From Pseudomonadota bacterium (GTDB lineage Bacteria; Pseudomonadota; Gammaproteobacteria; Burkholderiales; Rhodocyclaceae), in contig JAFEDJ010000069.1 in the NCBI GenBank assembly GCA_018241685.1, positions 275,623-339,622 on the forward strand: a stretch of 64,000 nt of DNA, given 5' to 3'. A model generated the notes under the pieces. The model was not told where the DNA came from and ran no database searches. It worked only from the letters and a program-made list of their open reading frames with translations. A program made the position numbers and the translations under genes. Positions 8,641-17,079 of this stretch are shown here, one piece after another; the first letter of the stretch is position 1; every line of letters starts with the position of its first letter.

Positions 8641-8654
8641 TGACCATATGGTCA
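8641..8654 (-). promoter_or_regulatory. RutR-type operator
   Basis: Perfect 14-bp palindrome TGACCATATGGTCA, the core of the E. coli RutR consensus (TGACCA-N2-TGGTCA). It lies 19-32 bases upstream of the URC1-like start and would overlap the predicted transcription start of the sigma54-like promoter, a position suited to repression by the RutR-like protein encoded in the same operon. Confidence 0.8.
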
Positions 8655-8663
8655 ATTTTTAAA

Positions 8664-8679
8664 AGCGAGTTCCATGCCA
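8664..8679 (-). promoter_or_regulatory. Candidate sigma54 promoter of the uracil operon
   Basis: On the minus strand 8679-8664 reads TGGCATGGAACTCGCT. It matches the -24/-12 consensus TGGCAC-N5-TTGCW with the essential GG and GC at the right 10-base spacing and two mismatches. Predicted start of transcription is near 8653. The NtrC-type site upstream supports it. Confidence 0.55.
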
Positions 8680-8720
8680 TCGGAAATCGAGCCATTTCCA
8701 GGCCCGGAACGGGTCGGAGA

Positions 8721-8737
8721 TGCACTATTGCAGTGCA
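8721..8737. promoter_or_regulatory. NtrC-type binding site
   Basis: TGCACTATTGCAGTGCA: inverted TGCAC/GTGCA arms with a 7-bp spacer, as in enterobacterial NtrC sites. It is about 50 bases upstream of the -24 element of the candidate sigma54 promoter. It suggests that nitrogen limitation switches on the uracil operon. The rest of the gap, 8738-9091, shows no gene; AT-rich sequence at 8835-8895 may hold the promoter of the downstream lipoprotein gene. Confidence 0.55.
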
Positions 8738-9091
8738 CCAACCCAGTCCGGCGAACCCAGTCGGTGCAAGGCGTCCATCGCCTTCAACCAGGATCGGACG
8801 GAAGTCCGGCCCACCTCAAAGACCAACGCCACCCTTTCACAAAAACATTTACACAAATACAATTGATATCAATCGATAGCTGTAAGCTCAAAACTGATTT
8901 CCGTGTGCCCTTCGCCGGCTCCCTGTTGTGACGGATGCGCCCGCATCCACGAAGCACCAACCACCCCCGATCGCCTCCCCACCGACCAGGCCCCTGCGCC
9001 TGCCCGGACGGCCAGCCTGTCATCCAGGCGCGAAGGCCACGTCAGCACATCATCCCGACCGTTTCCCTCCCACCACTCCTGGAGTTACTCC

Positions 9092-9619
9092 GTGAACAAG
9101 TCCCTGCTGTCCACCCTTGCCTGCAGCCTCGTACTGGCCGCCTGCTCGACCACCGCGCAAAAGCCCGCTGCCTCGACCGAACAACCGGTTTCCGCCGCCC
9201 AGGCCGCACCGGCACCGGTCGCCGCGCCAGGTCTGTCCGCCGCCGAACTGGAAGCCCAGAAGCTGAAGGCCCAGCGCGAGGAACTGGCCAAGAAGAGCGT
9301 CTACTTCGCCTTCGACAAGTACGCCGTCGAGACCAAGTACCGTGACGTGGTGAAGCAGCAGGCCGACTTCCTGAACGGCCACGCCAGCGACGCCGTGACT
9401 GTGGAAGGCAATGCCGACGAACGCGGCAGCCGCGAATACAACCTGGCCCTCGGCCAGAAGCGCGCCGAGTCCGTGCGCAAGGCGCTGGTGCTGCAGGGCG
9501 TGCCCGATGCCCGTATCGAAGCAGTCAGCTTCGGTTCCGAAAAGCCGCGCGCAAGCTGTGCGGAAGAGCGCTGCTGGGCTGAAAACCGCCGCGTGGACTT
9601 CCAGCACAAGGACAAATAA
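9092..9619 (+). CDS. Pal/OmpA-family lipoprotein
   Basis: 175 residues with a GTG start at 9092 and GGAG seven bases upstream. A lipoprotein signal ends in LAAC, followed by an Ala/Pro-rich linker and a C-terminal OmpA-like peptidoglycan-binding domain: VYFAFDKYAVE, VEGNADERGSREYNLALGQKRAESVRKAL, RRVDF. This is the architecture of the peptidoglycan-associated lipoprotein that tethers the outer membrane to the wall. There are no tol genes beside it, so it may be a second Pal-type protein. Two extra cysteines occur near the end (SCAEERCWAENRR) where Pal usually has none. Confidence 0.8.
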   Translation: MNKSLLSTLACSLVLAACSTTAQKPAASTEQPVSAAQAAPAPVAAPGLSAAELEAQKLKAQREELAKKSVYFAFDKYAVETKYRDVVKQQADFLNGHASDAVTVEGNADERGSREYNLALGQKRAESVRKALVLQGVPDARIEAVSFGSEKPRASCAEERCWAENRRVDFQHKDK

Positions 9620-9651
9620 GCAGTTCGCCGGCTCCCGGTGGGAAACAGGCC

Positions 9652-10995
9652 GTGAAGCGTCCGACGATCACCGCCCGGCGCAGCGGCCTGCTCAGCACCC
9701 TCCGCTGGCGGACCCGCATCACCCTTTGGGCGGCCGCGCTGGCGGCCGGGGTGATCGTGGCGGGATTCGCCAAGTTGGCGGAACTGGCGCTCACCCTCTT
9801 CGGCGAACTCTCTTCAGGGAGGCCCTGGCTACCCCTCCTGCTGAGCCCGTTGGTCGGCATGAGCACCGTCTGGCTCACCCGGCGCTACTTCCCCGGCACC
9901 CAGGGCAGCGGCATCCCCCAGGTGATCGCGGCAACCCGCCTGGCCGCACAGGGAAAGGTAGTCCGGCAACTGGTCTCGCTGCGCATCGCATTCGGCAAAG
10001 TGAGCCTGGGCGCGTTCGCGCTGATCGGCGGCTTTTCCTCTGGTCGCGAAGGCCCTTCCGTGCAGGTAGCCGCCTCGATCCTCCACGCTGCGCACAAGCT
10101 GCTTCCCAATACCCGCGCCTTACGCGCCTCGGATCTCATCCTGGCTGGCGGAGCGGCAGGCGTCGCCGCCGCCTTCAACACTCCACTCGCGGGCATCGTC
10201 TTCGCCGTCGAAGAGCTCGGACGACGCCTGGAAACCCGGACCAGCGGCGTGCTGGTCAGCACCATCATCCTGTCGGGTCTGGTCGCCATCGCGTTGCTTG
10301 GCAACTACAACTACTTCGGGCATGTAAGGGACGGTCGTGCCGACCAGTCCTTGTTGATTCCCGTTATCGCCGCTGGCGTGAGCTGCGGTGTATTTGGCGG
10401 CCTGTTCAGCCGGCTGATGCTGCTGCCGATGAGCTTTCGAGAGCACGCGCTGTGGCGCTGGCGAGAGACACATCCGATCCTGTTTGCCGGTAGCTGCGGT
10501 GTATTCGTGGCGTTGACCGGCTTCATCAGCGGCGGAGTGTCCTACGGCAGCGGCTATACGATTACCGCCCAAGTCGTCGCCGGCCAAATGGAACTCCCCT
10601 GGTATGCCGCGCCGTGCCGCTTCCTGGCCACGCTGGCCAGCTACTATTCGGGGATTCCTGGAGGCATCTTCGCCCCTTCGTTGGCGATCGGGGCTGCCAT
10701 CGGGTCCCCCCTGACGTCCCTGCTCGGTATCGGTGAAGGCATCCCAGCCTTTATCGCCCTCTGCATGGCGGGCTTCCTGGCTGCCGTCACCCAGGCGCCC
10801 ATCACCGCAGCGATTATCGTCATGGAGATGATTGACGGACATGGAATGGTCATCAGCCTGATGGCCGTCACCTTGATCGCCAAAGCGATTGCCTCACGCC
10901 TCAGCCCTGAGCTCTATCAGCAACTTGCACTCGGTTTCCTGCCCAGCCCATCACAGGGCCCCGCACAACAGCAGCAGCCGCCACGGACCCCCTAG
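9652..10995 (+). CDS. ClC-type chloride/proton antiporter or channel
   Basis: 447 residues, GTG start at 9652, about ten to twelve membrane helices. Selectivity-filter signatures are kept: GTQGSGIPQ (near residue 85), SSGREGPSVQ (near 131, with the external gating glutamate) and IPGGIFAPSLAIGA (near 337). The paired glutamates in GIVFAVEELGRR match the position of the internal proton glutamate of exchangers, which favours a Cl-/H+ antiporter. The cytoplasmic tail is short, without CBS domains, and Gln/Pro-rich. Known roles include acid resistance and fluoride or chloride homeostasis; none is indicated here. Confidence 0.9.
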   Translation: MKRPTITARRSGLLSTLRWRTRITLWAAALAAGVIVAGFAKLAELALTLFGELSSGRPWLPLLLSPLVGMSTVWLTRRYFPGTQGSGIPQVIAATRLAAQGKVVRQLVSLRIAFGKVSLGAFALIGGFSSGREGPSVQVAASILHAAHKLLPNTRALRASDLILAGGAAGVAAAFNTPLAGIVFAVEELGRRLETRTSGVLVSTIILSGLVAIALLGNYNYFGHVRDGRADQSLLIPVIAAGVSCGVFGGLFSRLMLLPMSFREHALWRWRETHPILFAGSCGVFVALTGFISGGVSYGSGYTITAQVVAGQMELPWYAAPCRFLATLASYYSGIPGGIFAPSLAIGAAIGSPLTSLLGIGEGIPAFIALCMAGFLAAVTQAPITAAIIVMEMIDGHGMVISLMAVTLIAKAIASRLSPELYQQLALGFLPSPSQGPAQQQQPPRTP

Positions 10996-11004
10996 CGGAC
11001 TATA

Positions 11005-11370
11005 TCAAGCGCCACTGTCCAGCCTCCCACCTGGCAAGGTGCCGTGGGCTTGAGCCTCAGCCCACAGGGCACGCGCGAAGGTTTTCCAGATCACCCCGCC
11101 ATGGCTCTCGAAGCCAATGCTGGCACTCTCCTGCATCGTACGCAGCATCAGCGCCGCAAGGCCGAACAGCTCGACCTTGGCAAGCAGTTGGTAGTCGATA
11201 GGCCTGACCGTCGCCCGCTGCACATCCGCCGAATTGTGTTCGATTGCCTCCCTGGCAAGGGCGCGCACCTGTTCCGTATTGCTCCAGTCGATACCGAGCG
11301 CCACCCCTCTACGCTCGATCTCACGCTCGATGTCCTGGGTGTCCTGCAGATAGTTTTCGAAGCCGGCCAT
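11005..11370 (-). CDS. Hypothetical protein downstream of the amidotransferase-like gene
   Basis: 121 residues from the ATG at 11370, which has AGGA about eight bases upstream. The frame stays open further upstream and a TTG near 11467 could start a longer form (QLRDGRPVRLYLRNHS is protein-like), so the start is uncertain. The product is a soluble helical protein (FENYLQDTQDIEREIERRG, DYQLLAKVELFGLAALMLR). No family was recognised. It lies 106 bases after the hydrolase gene on the same strand, possibly one transcript, and converges on the ClC gene. Confidence 0.5.
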   Translation of the reverse strand: MAGFENYLQDTQDIEREIERRGVALGIDWSNTEQVRALAREAIEHNSADVQRATVRPIDYQLLAKVELFGLAALMLRTMQESASIGFESHGGVIWKTFARALWAEAQAHGTLPGGRLDSGA

Positions 11371-11476
11371 GGAATGGTTCCTGAGGTAGAGACGAACCGG
11401 GCGGCCGTCACGGAGCTGGATATTGGATTGAACCCACCCGCCCCGAGTGGTTTCCGGAGCGGGCAACAAAAGGCGC

Positions 11477-12256
11477 TCAACGCCCCCGCGCTGCCGCGGA
11501 GAAAGCGTCGAGCAACGGCAGGCAATCGAGCAGGTCCGTGCGTCCCGGGGTATGGAATTCCGGATGCCACTGCACGCCGACCAGAAAGCTGCGGCCGGAG
11601 TGGCGGATCGCCTCGACCATACCATCCTCGGACGACACCGCCTCGACGACCAGATCACGGCCCACCGTCTTCACGCCCTGATGGTGGATCGACACCACGC
11701 GGCCACCCTCGGCGCTCCCGAACCAGCGCTCGAACTGCCCCTTCTCCTCGAAGCGCACAGAGTGGTGATGCAGATCATAGGCCTCGGCCTGATGCATGGC
11801 CGAACCGCCGAACTGGGTCGGAATGTCCTGGTACAGCGAGCCGCCGAAGGCCACGTTGATCAGCTGCATGCCACGGCAGATGCCGAGCACCGGCTTGCCG
11901 AGCTCGACGAACTCATGCAGCAGCTCCATCTCGTAGGCATCGCGGACCCGATCGCCGGTCCACTCCTCCTTCAGCGGCTGCTCGCCGTAGGCTTCCGGGC
12001 TCACGTCCGCGCCGCCCTGCAGCACCAGGCCGTCGAGGTATTCGGCGTAATCGCGCAGGCGGATGCTGCTGCGGTGGATCGGCCCGTCCTTCAGGATTGA
12101 CGGCACCATCAGCACCAGCACGTCCCGCGACATGAGCCACTGGGCGATGGACTGTTCGAGCACCTGCAGGGTCTTCGATTCAAGGCCCGTCGCCCCGGCC
12201 TTCGGATGGAACAGGCGGGCCGACAGCCCGATACGGATCGTCTTGGTCCTTGCCAC
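11477..12256 (-). CDS. Gamma-glutamyl-gamma-aminobutyrate hydrolase family protein (peptidase C26)
   Basis: 259 residues, GTG start at 12256 with AAGGAGAG upstream. Class I glutamine-amidotransferase-type hydrolase: oxyanion region LVLQGGADVSPEAYG, nucleophile GICRGMQLINVAFGGSLYQD, and the catalytic His-Glu pair in GVQWHPEF. PuuD, the best-known member, releases GABA from gamma-glutamyl-GABA in putrescine breakdown, but no other puu gene is nearby, so the substrate is open. A MarR gene lies 38 bases upstream on the same strand. Confidence 0.85.
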   Translation of the reverse strand: MARTKTIRIGLSARLFHPKAGATGLESKTLQVLEQSIAQWLMSRDVLVLMVPSILKDGPIHRSSIRLRDYAEYLDGLVLQGGADVSPEAYGEQPLKEEWTGDRVRDAYEMELLHEFVELGKPVLGICRGMQLINVAFGGSLYQDIPTQFGGSAMHQAEAYDLHHHSVRFEEKGQFERWFGSAEGGRVVSIHHQGVKTVGRDLVVEAVSSEDGMVEAIRHSGRSFLVGVQWHPEFHTPGRTDLLDCLPLLDAFSAAARGR

Positions 12257-12294
12257 GCTCGCTCTCCTTCCGGGGCCGGTGCCCCGCAAACGTC

Positions 12295-12807
12295 TTACAG
12301 ATCGGCCAGCGGCTTGTCGACGCTCCGCTCGTCACGCGTCTTCAACTGGCCGATGACGCTGGCCAGCCCGGCCTGGAGCCGCCGCAATTCGTCCTCGGAC
12401 AAGCCTTGCAGGGCTTCCGGCAAGATGCCCTCGGCCGGGCCGGGCGCCGTCTGCAGCACATCCGCCGCACTGTCGCTGACCTGCAGGCCGACCCGGCGCT
12501 GGTCTTCCGGCTTGCGGCGCTTGGTCACCAGGCCGCGGGTCTCCAGCTTGTCCACCAACTGGCTGCAGGTGGACTGATGGATCGACAAACGGCCCGCCAG
12601 TTCCGATACGCCGATGCCCGGCGTACGGGCGATCTCGTGCAGCAACCACAGTTGGGAGCCCGATACGCCGCAGGTCTGCTCGACCTCGCGGAAATGCTGC
12701 TTCACTGAACCATAGATGAGACGGAACTGTTTGAGGATCGCAAAGGCCAAAGATTCCTCTGCAGAGCCGATGGCGAGCGCCTTGGAGTCGGAGTTTGCTA
12801 AATTCAT
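12295..12807 (-). CDS. MarR-family transcriptional regulator
   Basis: 170 residues. Winged helix-turn-helix of the MarR type: SQLWLLHEIARTPGIGVSELAGRLSIH, recognition helix QSTCSQLVDKLETRGLV, and the wing KRRKPEDQRRVGLQVSD. Flanked by dimerisation helices. It may form an operon with the C26 hydrolase and small protein that follow. The AT-rich gap to the divergent OmpA-like gene (12808-12919) probably carries both promoters. No inducer is suggested by the sequence. Confidence 0.88.
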   Translation of the reverse strand: MNLANSDSKALAIGSAEESLAFAILKQFRLIYGSVKQHFREVEQTCGVSGSQLWLLHEIARTPGIGVSELAGRLSIHQSTCSQLVDKLETRGLVTKRRKPEDQRRVGLQVSDSAADVLQTAPGPAEGILPEALQGLSEDELRRLQAGLASVIGQLKTRDERSVDKPLADL

Positions 12808-12919
12808 TTGCGGAAATTATATTTATACCAATTCAGTTTACTCAAGAAGTCCCGCGTTCCCGGCCGCCATTGCCGTCCCCGGACGCTACCACGCCACCCG
12901 GAATTTTCAGGAAACCCCC

Positions 12920-13534
12920 ATGCCCGCAACCGCCCCCGGCCTGCCCGACCGCGCCGCCGGCTCGCTGCGCCGCCTTCGCGCCGCCCTCTTCCCCTTTGCC
13001 TGTGGCCTACTGGCCACGGGCGGACTTCTGCTGACAAACAACGGCCTGGCCGGCACGCCCGACCCGGGCAGCGCCATCGCATCGAGCGCCATAACCTTAC
13101 AGCCCACCGGCTGGCGCAGCCTGGCCGGGGAAATCGCCCGCCTGGCGCGTGCCGTTGGCCTGAAGACCGCCTGGCAGGACGACGCCCGCTCCATCAACCT
13201 GACCGTCGACACGACCCAGGCCTTCGAGAACCGGCAGGCGCAGCTAAGCCCCGCCTACACCTCTCTGCTCGGCGAGATCGCGCTGCTGGTGCAGGCCCGG
13301 CCTGAGATCCGCCTGATCATGACCGGCTTCGGCAACAGCCCGGCCACCCAGTACAACCCAGTGTTGTTCGGCCAGCGCCTGCGGGCCCTGCAGGTCTTCT
13401 TCGCCGAACACGGCATCGCCATCGGCCAGATCGAAACCCTGGTCAAGGACGTGGATGCGGTGGGTGGGCACGACGCACCATCCGGCCGCGCCGCCCCCGG
13501 ACGGCTGATCAGCCTGCGCTTCGCACCGGCCTGA
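12920..13534 (+). CDS. Exported protein with degenerate OmpA-like domain
   Basis: 204 residues from the ATG at 12920 (CAGGAAAC upstream). The N-terminus has an Arg-rich head and one hydrophobic segment (LFPFACGLLATGGLLL), either a signal peptide or an anchor. The C-terminal half reads like an OmpA/MotB fold (IALLVQARPEIRLIMTGFGN, LFGQRLRALQVFFAEHGI, ISLRF), but the usual NxxLSxxRA motif is altered. Peptidoglycan contact is possible but weakly supported. It overlaps the end of the convergent purT by 26 bases. Confidence 0.6.
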   Translation: MPATAPGLPDRAAGSLRRLRAALFPFACGLLATGGLLLTNNGLAGTPDPGSAIASSAITLQPTGWRSLAGEIARLARAVGLKTAWQDDARSINLTVDTTQAFENRQAQLSPAYTSLLGEIALLVQARPEIRLIMTGFGNSPATQYNPVLFGQRLRALQVFFAEHGIAIGQIETLVKDVDAVGGHDAPSGRAAPGRLISLRFAPA

Positions 13535-14729
13535 CCTTGCCGGCAGCCAGTTTGGCCCGCGCCCGCGCCTCTTCCACATCGGCACCGTTGGCCACCGCGA
13601 CGCCCATCCGGCGCCGCGCGAAGGCCTCCGGCTTGCCGAACAGGCGCAGGTCGGTGCGGGGCACCGTCAGCGCCTCGGCCACACCTTCGAAAACGACACC
13701 CTCGGCCTCCATCCCACCATAGATCACCGCGGATGCGCCCGGCTCGCGCAGGCTCACGTCCACCGGCAAGCCGAGGATCGCCCGGGCGTGCAGCTCGAAC
13801 TCGGAGAAGCGCTGGGAACACAGGGTGACCAGGCCGGTATCGTGGGGCCGCGGACTGACTTCAGAGAACCACACCATGTCGCCCTTCACGAACAGCTCGA
13901 CACCAAACAGGCCGCGCCCGCCGAGGTTGGCAGTGACGGCGCCGGCGATCTGCCGCGAGCGTTCGAGGGCCACCGGGCTCATCGCCTGCGGCTGCCAGGA
14001 TTCGACGTAGTCGCCGGACACCTGCACGTGGCCGATGGGATCGCAGAAATAGGTCTGCACGGTGCCGCTGGCATCGCAGGCGCGCACGGTGAGCTGGGTG
14101 ATCTCGTAATCGAAATCGATGAAGCCTTCGACGATGACGCGCCCCTGGTTCACCCGCCCGCCGGCAGCAGCGTAGTCCCAGGCTTTCTGCACGTCATCCG
14201 GCCCCTTCAGCAGAGACTGGCCCTTGCCGGAGGACGACATCACCGGCTTGACGATGCATGGATAGCCGATCGCCGGCTGGCCGTCGGTGCCGTCGATGGC
14301 AGCCTGCAGCTCGGCCAAGGAGTCGGCGAAGCGATAGGGCGACGTGGCCAGCCCCAGTTCCTCGGCGGCCAGGCGGCGGATGCCTTCGCGGTTCATCGTC
14401 AGGCGCGCCGCTCGGGCGGTGGGAATCACCTCGGCCAGCCCTTCGGCCTCGATCTCGACAAGCGTGTCGGTAGCGATCGCCTCGATCTCGGGCACGATCA
14501 GGTGCGGCTTCTCCTTTTCGACCAGTGCGCGCAGCGCGGCGCCATCGGTCATCGGAATCACGTGGGCGCGGTGCGCCACCTGATGGCCCGGCGCATTCGG
14601 ATAACGGTCAACCGCGATCGTCTCCACCCCAAGGCGCTGCAGGGCGATCAGCACCTCCTTGCCGAGTTCGCCGGAGCCCAGCAGCATCACGCGCAGGGCC
14701 GAGGGAGAAAGGGGGGTTCCAAGGTGCAT
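13509..14729 (-). CDS. purT: Formate-dependent GAR transformylase
   Basis: 406 residues; the ATG at 14729 is preceded by GGAG. ATP-grasp ligase that makes formyl-glycinamide ribonucleotide from GAR, formate and ATP in purine synthesis. Landmarks: MLLGSGELGKE, EIEAIATDTLVE, PVMSSSGKGQS (P-loop-like ATP-grasp), GRGLFGVELFVKGD and EVSPRPHDTG. Length and motifs fit PurT closely. Its 3' end overlaps the convergent OmpA-like gene; the chemoreceptor gene lies upstream on the same strand. Confidence 0.95.
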   Translation of the reverse strand: MHLGTPLSPSALRVMLLGSGELGKEVLIALQRLGVETIAVDRYPNAPGHQVAHRAHVIPMTDGAALRALVEKEKPHLIVPEIEAIATDTLVEIEAEGLAEVIPTARAARLTMNREGIRRLAAEELGLATSPYRFADSLAELQAAIDGTDGQPAIGYPCIVKPVMSSSGKGQSLLKGPDDVQKAWDYAAAGGRVNQGRVIVEGFIDFDYEITQLTVRACDASGTVQTYFCDPIGHVQVSGDYVESWQPQAMSPVALERSRQIAGAVTANLGGRGLFGVELFVKGDMVWFSEVSPRPHDTGLVTLCSQRFSEFELHARAILGLPVDVSLREPGASAVIYGGMEAEGVVFEGVAEALTVPRTDLRLFGKPEAFARRRMGVAVANGADVEEARARAKLAAGKVRPVRSAG

Positions 14730-14812
14730 GGCGGACTCCGTGTCGATTGAGAGGCCGCGATTATACGGACTGCCCGCCGTAGGGCGGTCAGTCCGCACTT
14801 GCCATCCCCGCG

Positions 14813-16444
14813 TCAGGAGACGCGGAAGCGGCCGATCTGCTGCTTCAGGTTGGTGGCGATCCCCTCCAGATGGTGGGCAATTGCCGTGGTGTCGCGGATG
14901 GTGCCGGTGGTGTCCTCAACCATGCCGGCGATCTGCTCGACCCGCTGGGCGATGGCCGTGCTCGCCGCGCTCTGTTCGCGGGTCGCATCCGCCACGTCAC
15001 CGACCCGCTGCAGCGTGGCCCGGGCCCCCGCCTCGATGGACTTCAACAACTCGGCAGCAGACGAAGCCAGTTCCACGCCTTCCTGCACTTCCGGCAACGC
15101 CGCATTCATCGCATCGACAGCCCCGCCTGTATCGCCCTGGATACCGAAGATCATCTGCTCGATCTCGGTCGTCGCGGCGGAGGTCCGCTCGGCGAGCTTG
15201 CGCACTTCGTCTGCCACCACCGCAAAGCCGCGCCCCTGCTCACCTGCGCGCGCAGCCTCGATCGCAGCATTGAGAGCCAGCAAGTTGGTCTGGCCGGCGA
15301 TATCCTTGATCACATTTGCGATCGACGACACTTGGCGCGCCCGTTCTTCAAGAGCCCGGATGCGGCCCGAAGCATCGGTGACGGTATCCGAAATCTTGCG
15401 GATCGCCGACGCCGCCAGACCGACCCGCGTCGAACCCTCCCCGGCCAGTTCAACAGCCTCCGTCGAGTAACGCGAGCTATCGGTAGCACTGTCTGAAATA
15501 TGACTGGAACTGACGGTCAGCTCCTCGATGGCGGCCGCCATTGCCGACGTGGCATCGGATTGCTGGTCGGCGGCGCCGGCAATCTGGTCCGACGCCATGG
15601 CAATACGGCCGGCGTTATCAACCAGACTGTCGGCCTCCCGGTTGATCTCCGCAACCAGGCTTCGCAGGGCCTCAACCATCGTCCCTGTCGCTTGCAGCAG
15701 GCTGCCCGCTGGCGCAGTGCGAACTTCGGCGCTGAGGTCCCCCGACGCCACCCGCTGCATCACGGCGGCGACCTCGGCGGGCTCACCACCGAGTTGGCGC
15801 AGGATGCTCGCCCCCAATTGCCAGCCCAGGGCGCTCAAGATCAGCAGCAGCACGATCGCGATCCCCCCGAAGACGCGGGCGACCGCCGCATATGACTTGT
15901 CCAGATCGTCGATGTACACACCCGTCCCGACCGTCAGCTTCCACGGCTCAAACGCCGCGGCGTACGCCAGTCGTGGCTCGGGCGGCTGCCCCTTGACCCG
16001 TTCCCATGTGTACTCGACGAAATCACCACCGTGTCCTGCGGCTCCGATCAATTCGCGGATCAGAAACTTGCCGTGGCTATCCTGCATGTCCCACTTGCTC
16101 TGCCCTTCGAACTCCGGTTTTATCGGATGAAGGAAAGTCAGGCCATCGTTCTGGTATACGAAGATATATTCGTTGCCGCTGTAACGGACACCGCGCAACA
16201 CTTCCTTCGCACTCTGGCGGGCTTGCTCGTCCGATATTTTCCCGTCCCGTGCCTGGGCGTGGAAATACTTGACCACGCTCAGTGCACTGTCGACCTGACT
16301 CTTCAGCTTGTCCTGCCGCTCCTCGAGCATGCTCGACTTGAGTTCATAAAGAGCGGTTGCACATAGCACCAGCAGACCGATCAAAGCCAGACCAACCAAG
16401 GCCTGGATACGCGTCGAGACGCGCAAGGAGCTCGCAATGCTCAT
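14813..16444 (-). CDS. Methyl-accepting chemotaxis protein with single Cache sensor
   Basis: 543 residues. Order: TM1 (ALVGLALIGLLVLCATALY), periplasmic single-Cache-type domain (residues about 35-190: RGVRYSGNEYIFVYQNDG, FLHPIKPEFEGQ, TVGTGVYIDDLD), TM2 (VFGGIAIVLLLILSALGW), HAMP (LRQLGGEPAEVAAVMQRVASGD) and the signalling domain with the hairpin tip DIAGQTNLLALNAAIEAARA. No C-terminal CheR-binding pentapeptide. A GGGAG site precedes the ATG. The ligand is unknown; single-Cache receptors of this type often sense small organic acids. No che genes lie nearby. Confidence 0.92.
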   Translation of the reverse strand: MSIASSLRVSTRIQALVGLALIGLLVLCATALYELKSSMLEERQDKLKSQVDSALSVVKYFHAQARDGKISDEQARQSAKEVLRGVRYSGNEYIFVYQNDGLTFLHPIKPEFEGQSKWDMQDSHGKFLIRELIGAAGHGGDFVEYTWERVKGQPPEPRLAYAAAFEPWKLTVGTGVYIDDLDKSYAAVARVFGGIAIVLLLILSALGWQLGASILRQLGGEPAEVAAVMQRVASGDLSAEVRTAPAGSLLQATGTMVEALRSLVAEINREADSLVDNAGRIAMASDQIAGAADQQSDATSAMAAAIEELTVSSSHISDSATDSSRYSTEAVELAGEGSTRVGLAASAIRKISDTVTDASGRIRALEERARQVSSIANVIKDIAGQTNLLALNAAIEAARAGEQGRGFAVVADEVRKLAERTSAATTEIEQMIFGIQGDTGGAVDAMNAALPEVQEGVELASSAAELLKSIEAGARATLQRVGDVADATREQSAASTAIAQRVEQIAGMVEDTTGTIRDTTAIAHHLEGIATNLKQQIGRFRVS

Positions 16445-17079
16445 TTTTTTCTCCCACGTTTTTTTGTTCTGACATCAGGTTCCACCAGTTTCTTACTTGT
16501 ACTCCTTAATTACGACCATCTGGCATAAGCATGAAGAGCATTTTTCTATTTACACATTGATTTATCGCATTTTGTTGACAAATCGCAAAGCCATCCCACC
16601 TCTCGCCGATGGGGTACAAGCTCGGCAATTAGGGCGCTTTTTCCCGTCGTAAACTGCACCGCCACCCGACTCACAGAGCAACACGCAAACAGGACAACCC
16701 CTCGATGCGTCCCTGCCTACTCTTCAGCCTGCCGCCGCTCACCTTCGTTACCGCCCCACGACCGCCGCAGCGGGCAGCAAGGCTGATACCGTCCAGTTCC
16801 AGGAGTCCGCCGTGCAGCTTTCCAATCCGCCACACTGCGCGCGATAGCCGTGTCGCCGGCAGCAGCTGTGCGACACCTGGGCACCGGCTACGCTCAGCAA
16901 GAACGGGCAGGCCATCAAACGTCTCGACGTCCTGTCCTTCTGATCCCAAGCAGACCGACGCCCCGCAGCCCATCCTCCGGCAGCGGGGGCGTCTTCGCGT
17001 TTACGGCGATCAATCCCCTCGTGGCCGTGAATGCCGCGCATTACAATGCATCCCCTCTTGTCGCAGCACGACCCGCAGC
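16445..17079. other. 635-bp region without a confident gene
   Basis: 16445-16620 is unusually AT-rich for this window and probably contains the chemoreceptor promoter. 16690-16945 contains short protein-like stretches broken by stops in different frames, such as SKADTVQFQESAVQLSNPPH followed by a stop, and further on NGQAIKRLDVLSF ending in a stop. This could be a decayed small exported-protein gene, but no family was recognised and it may be chance. No hairpin-plus-T terminator was seen. Confidence 0.35.
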
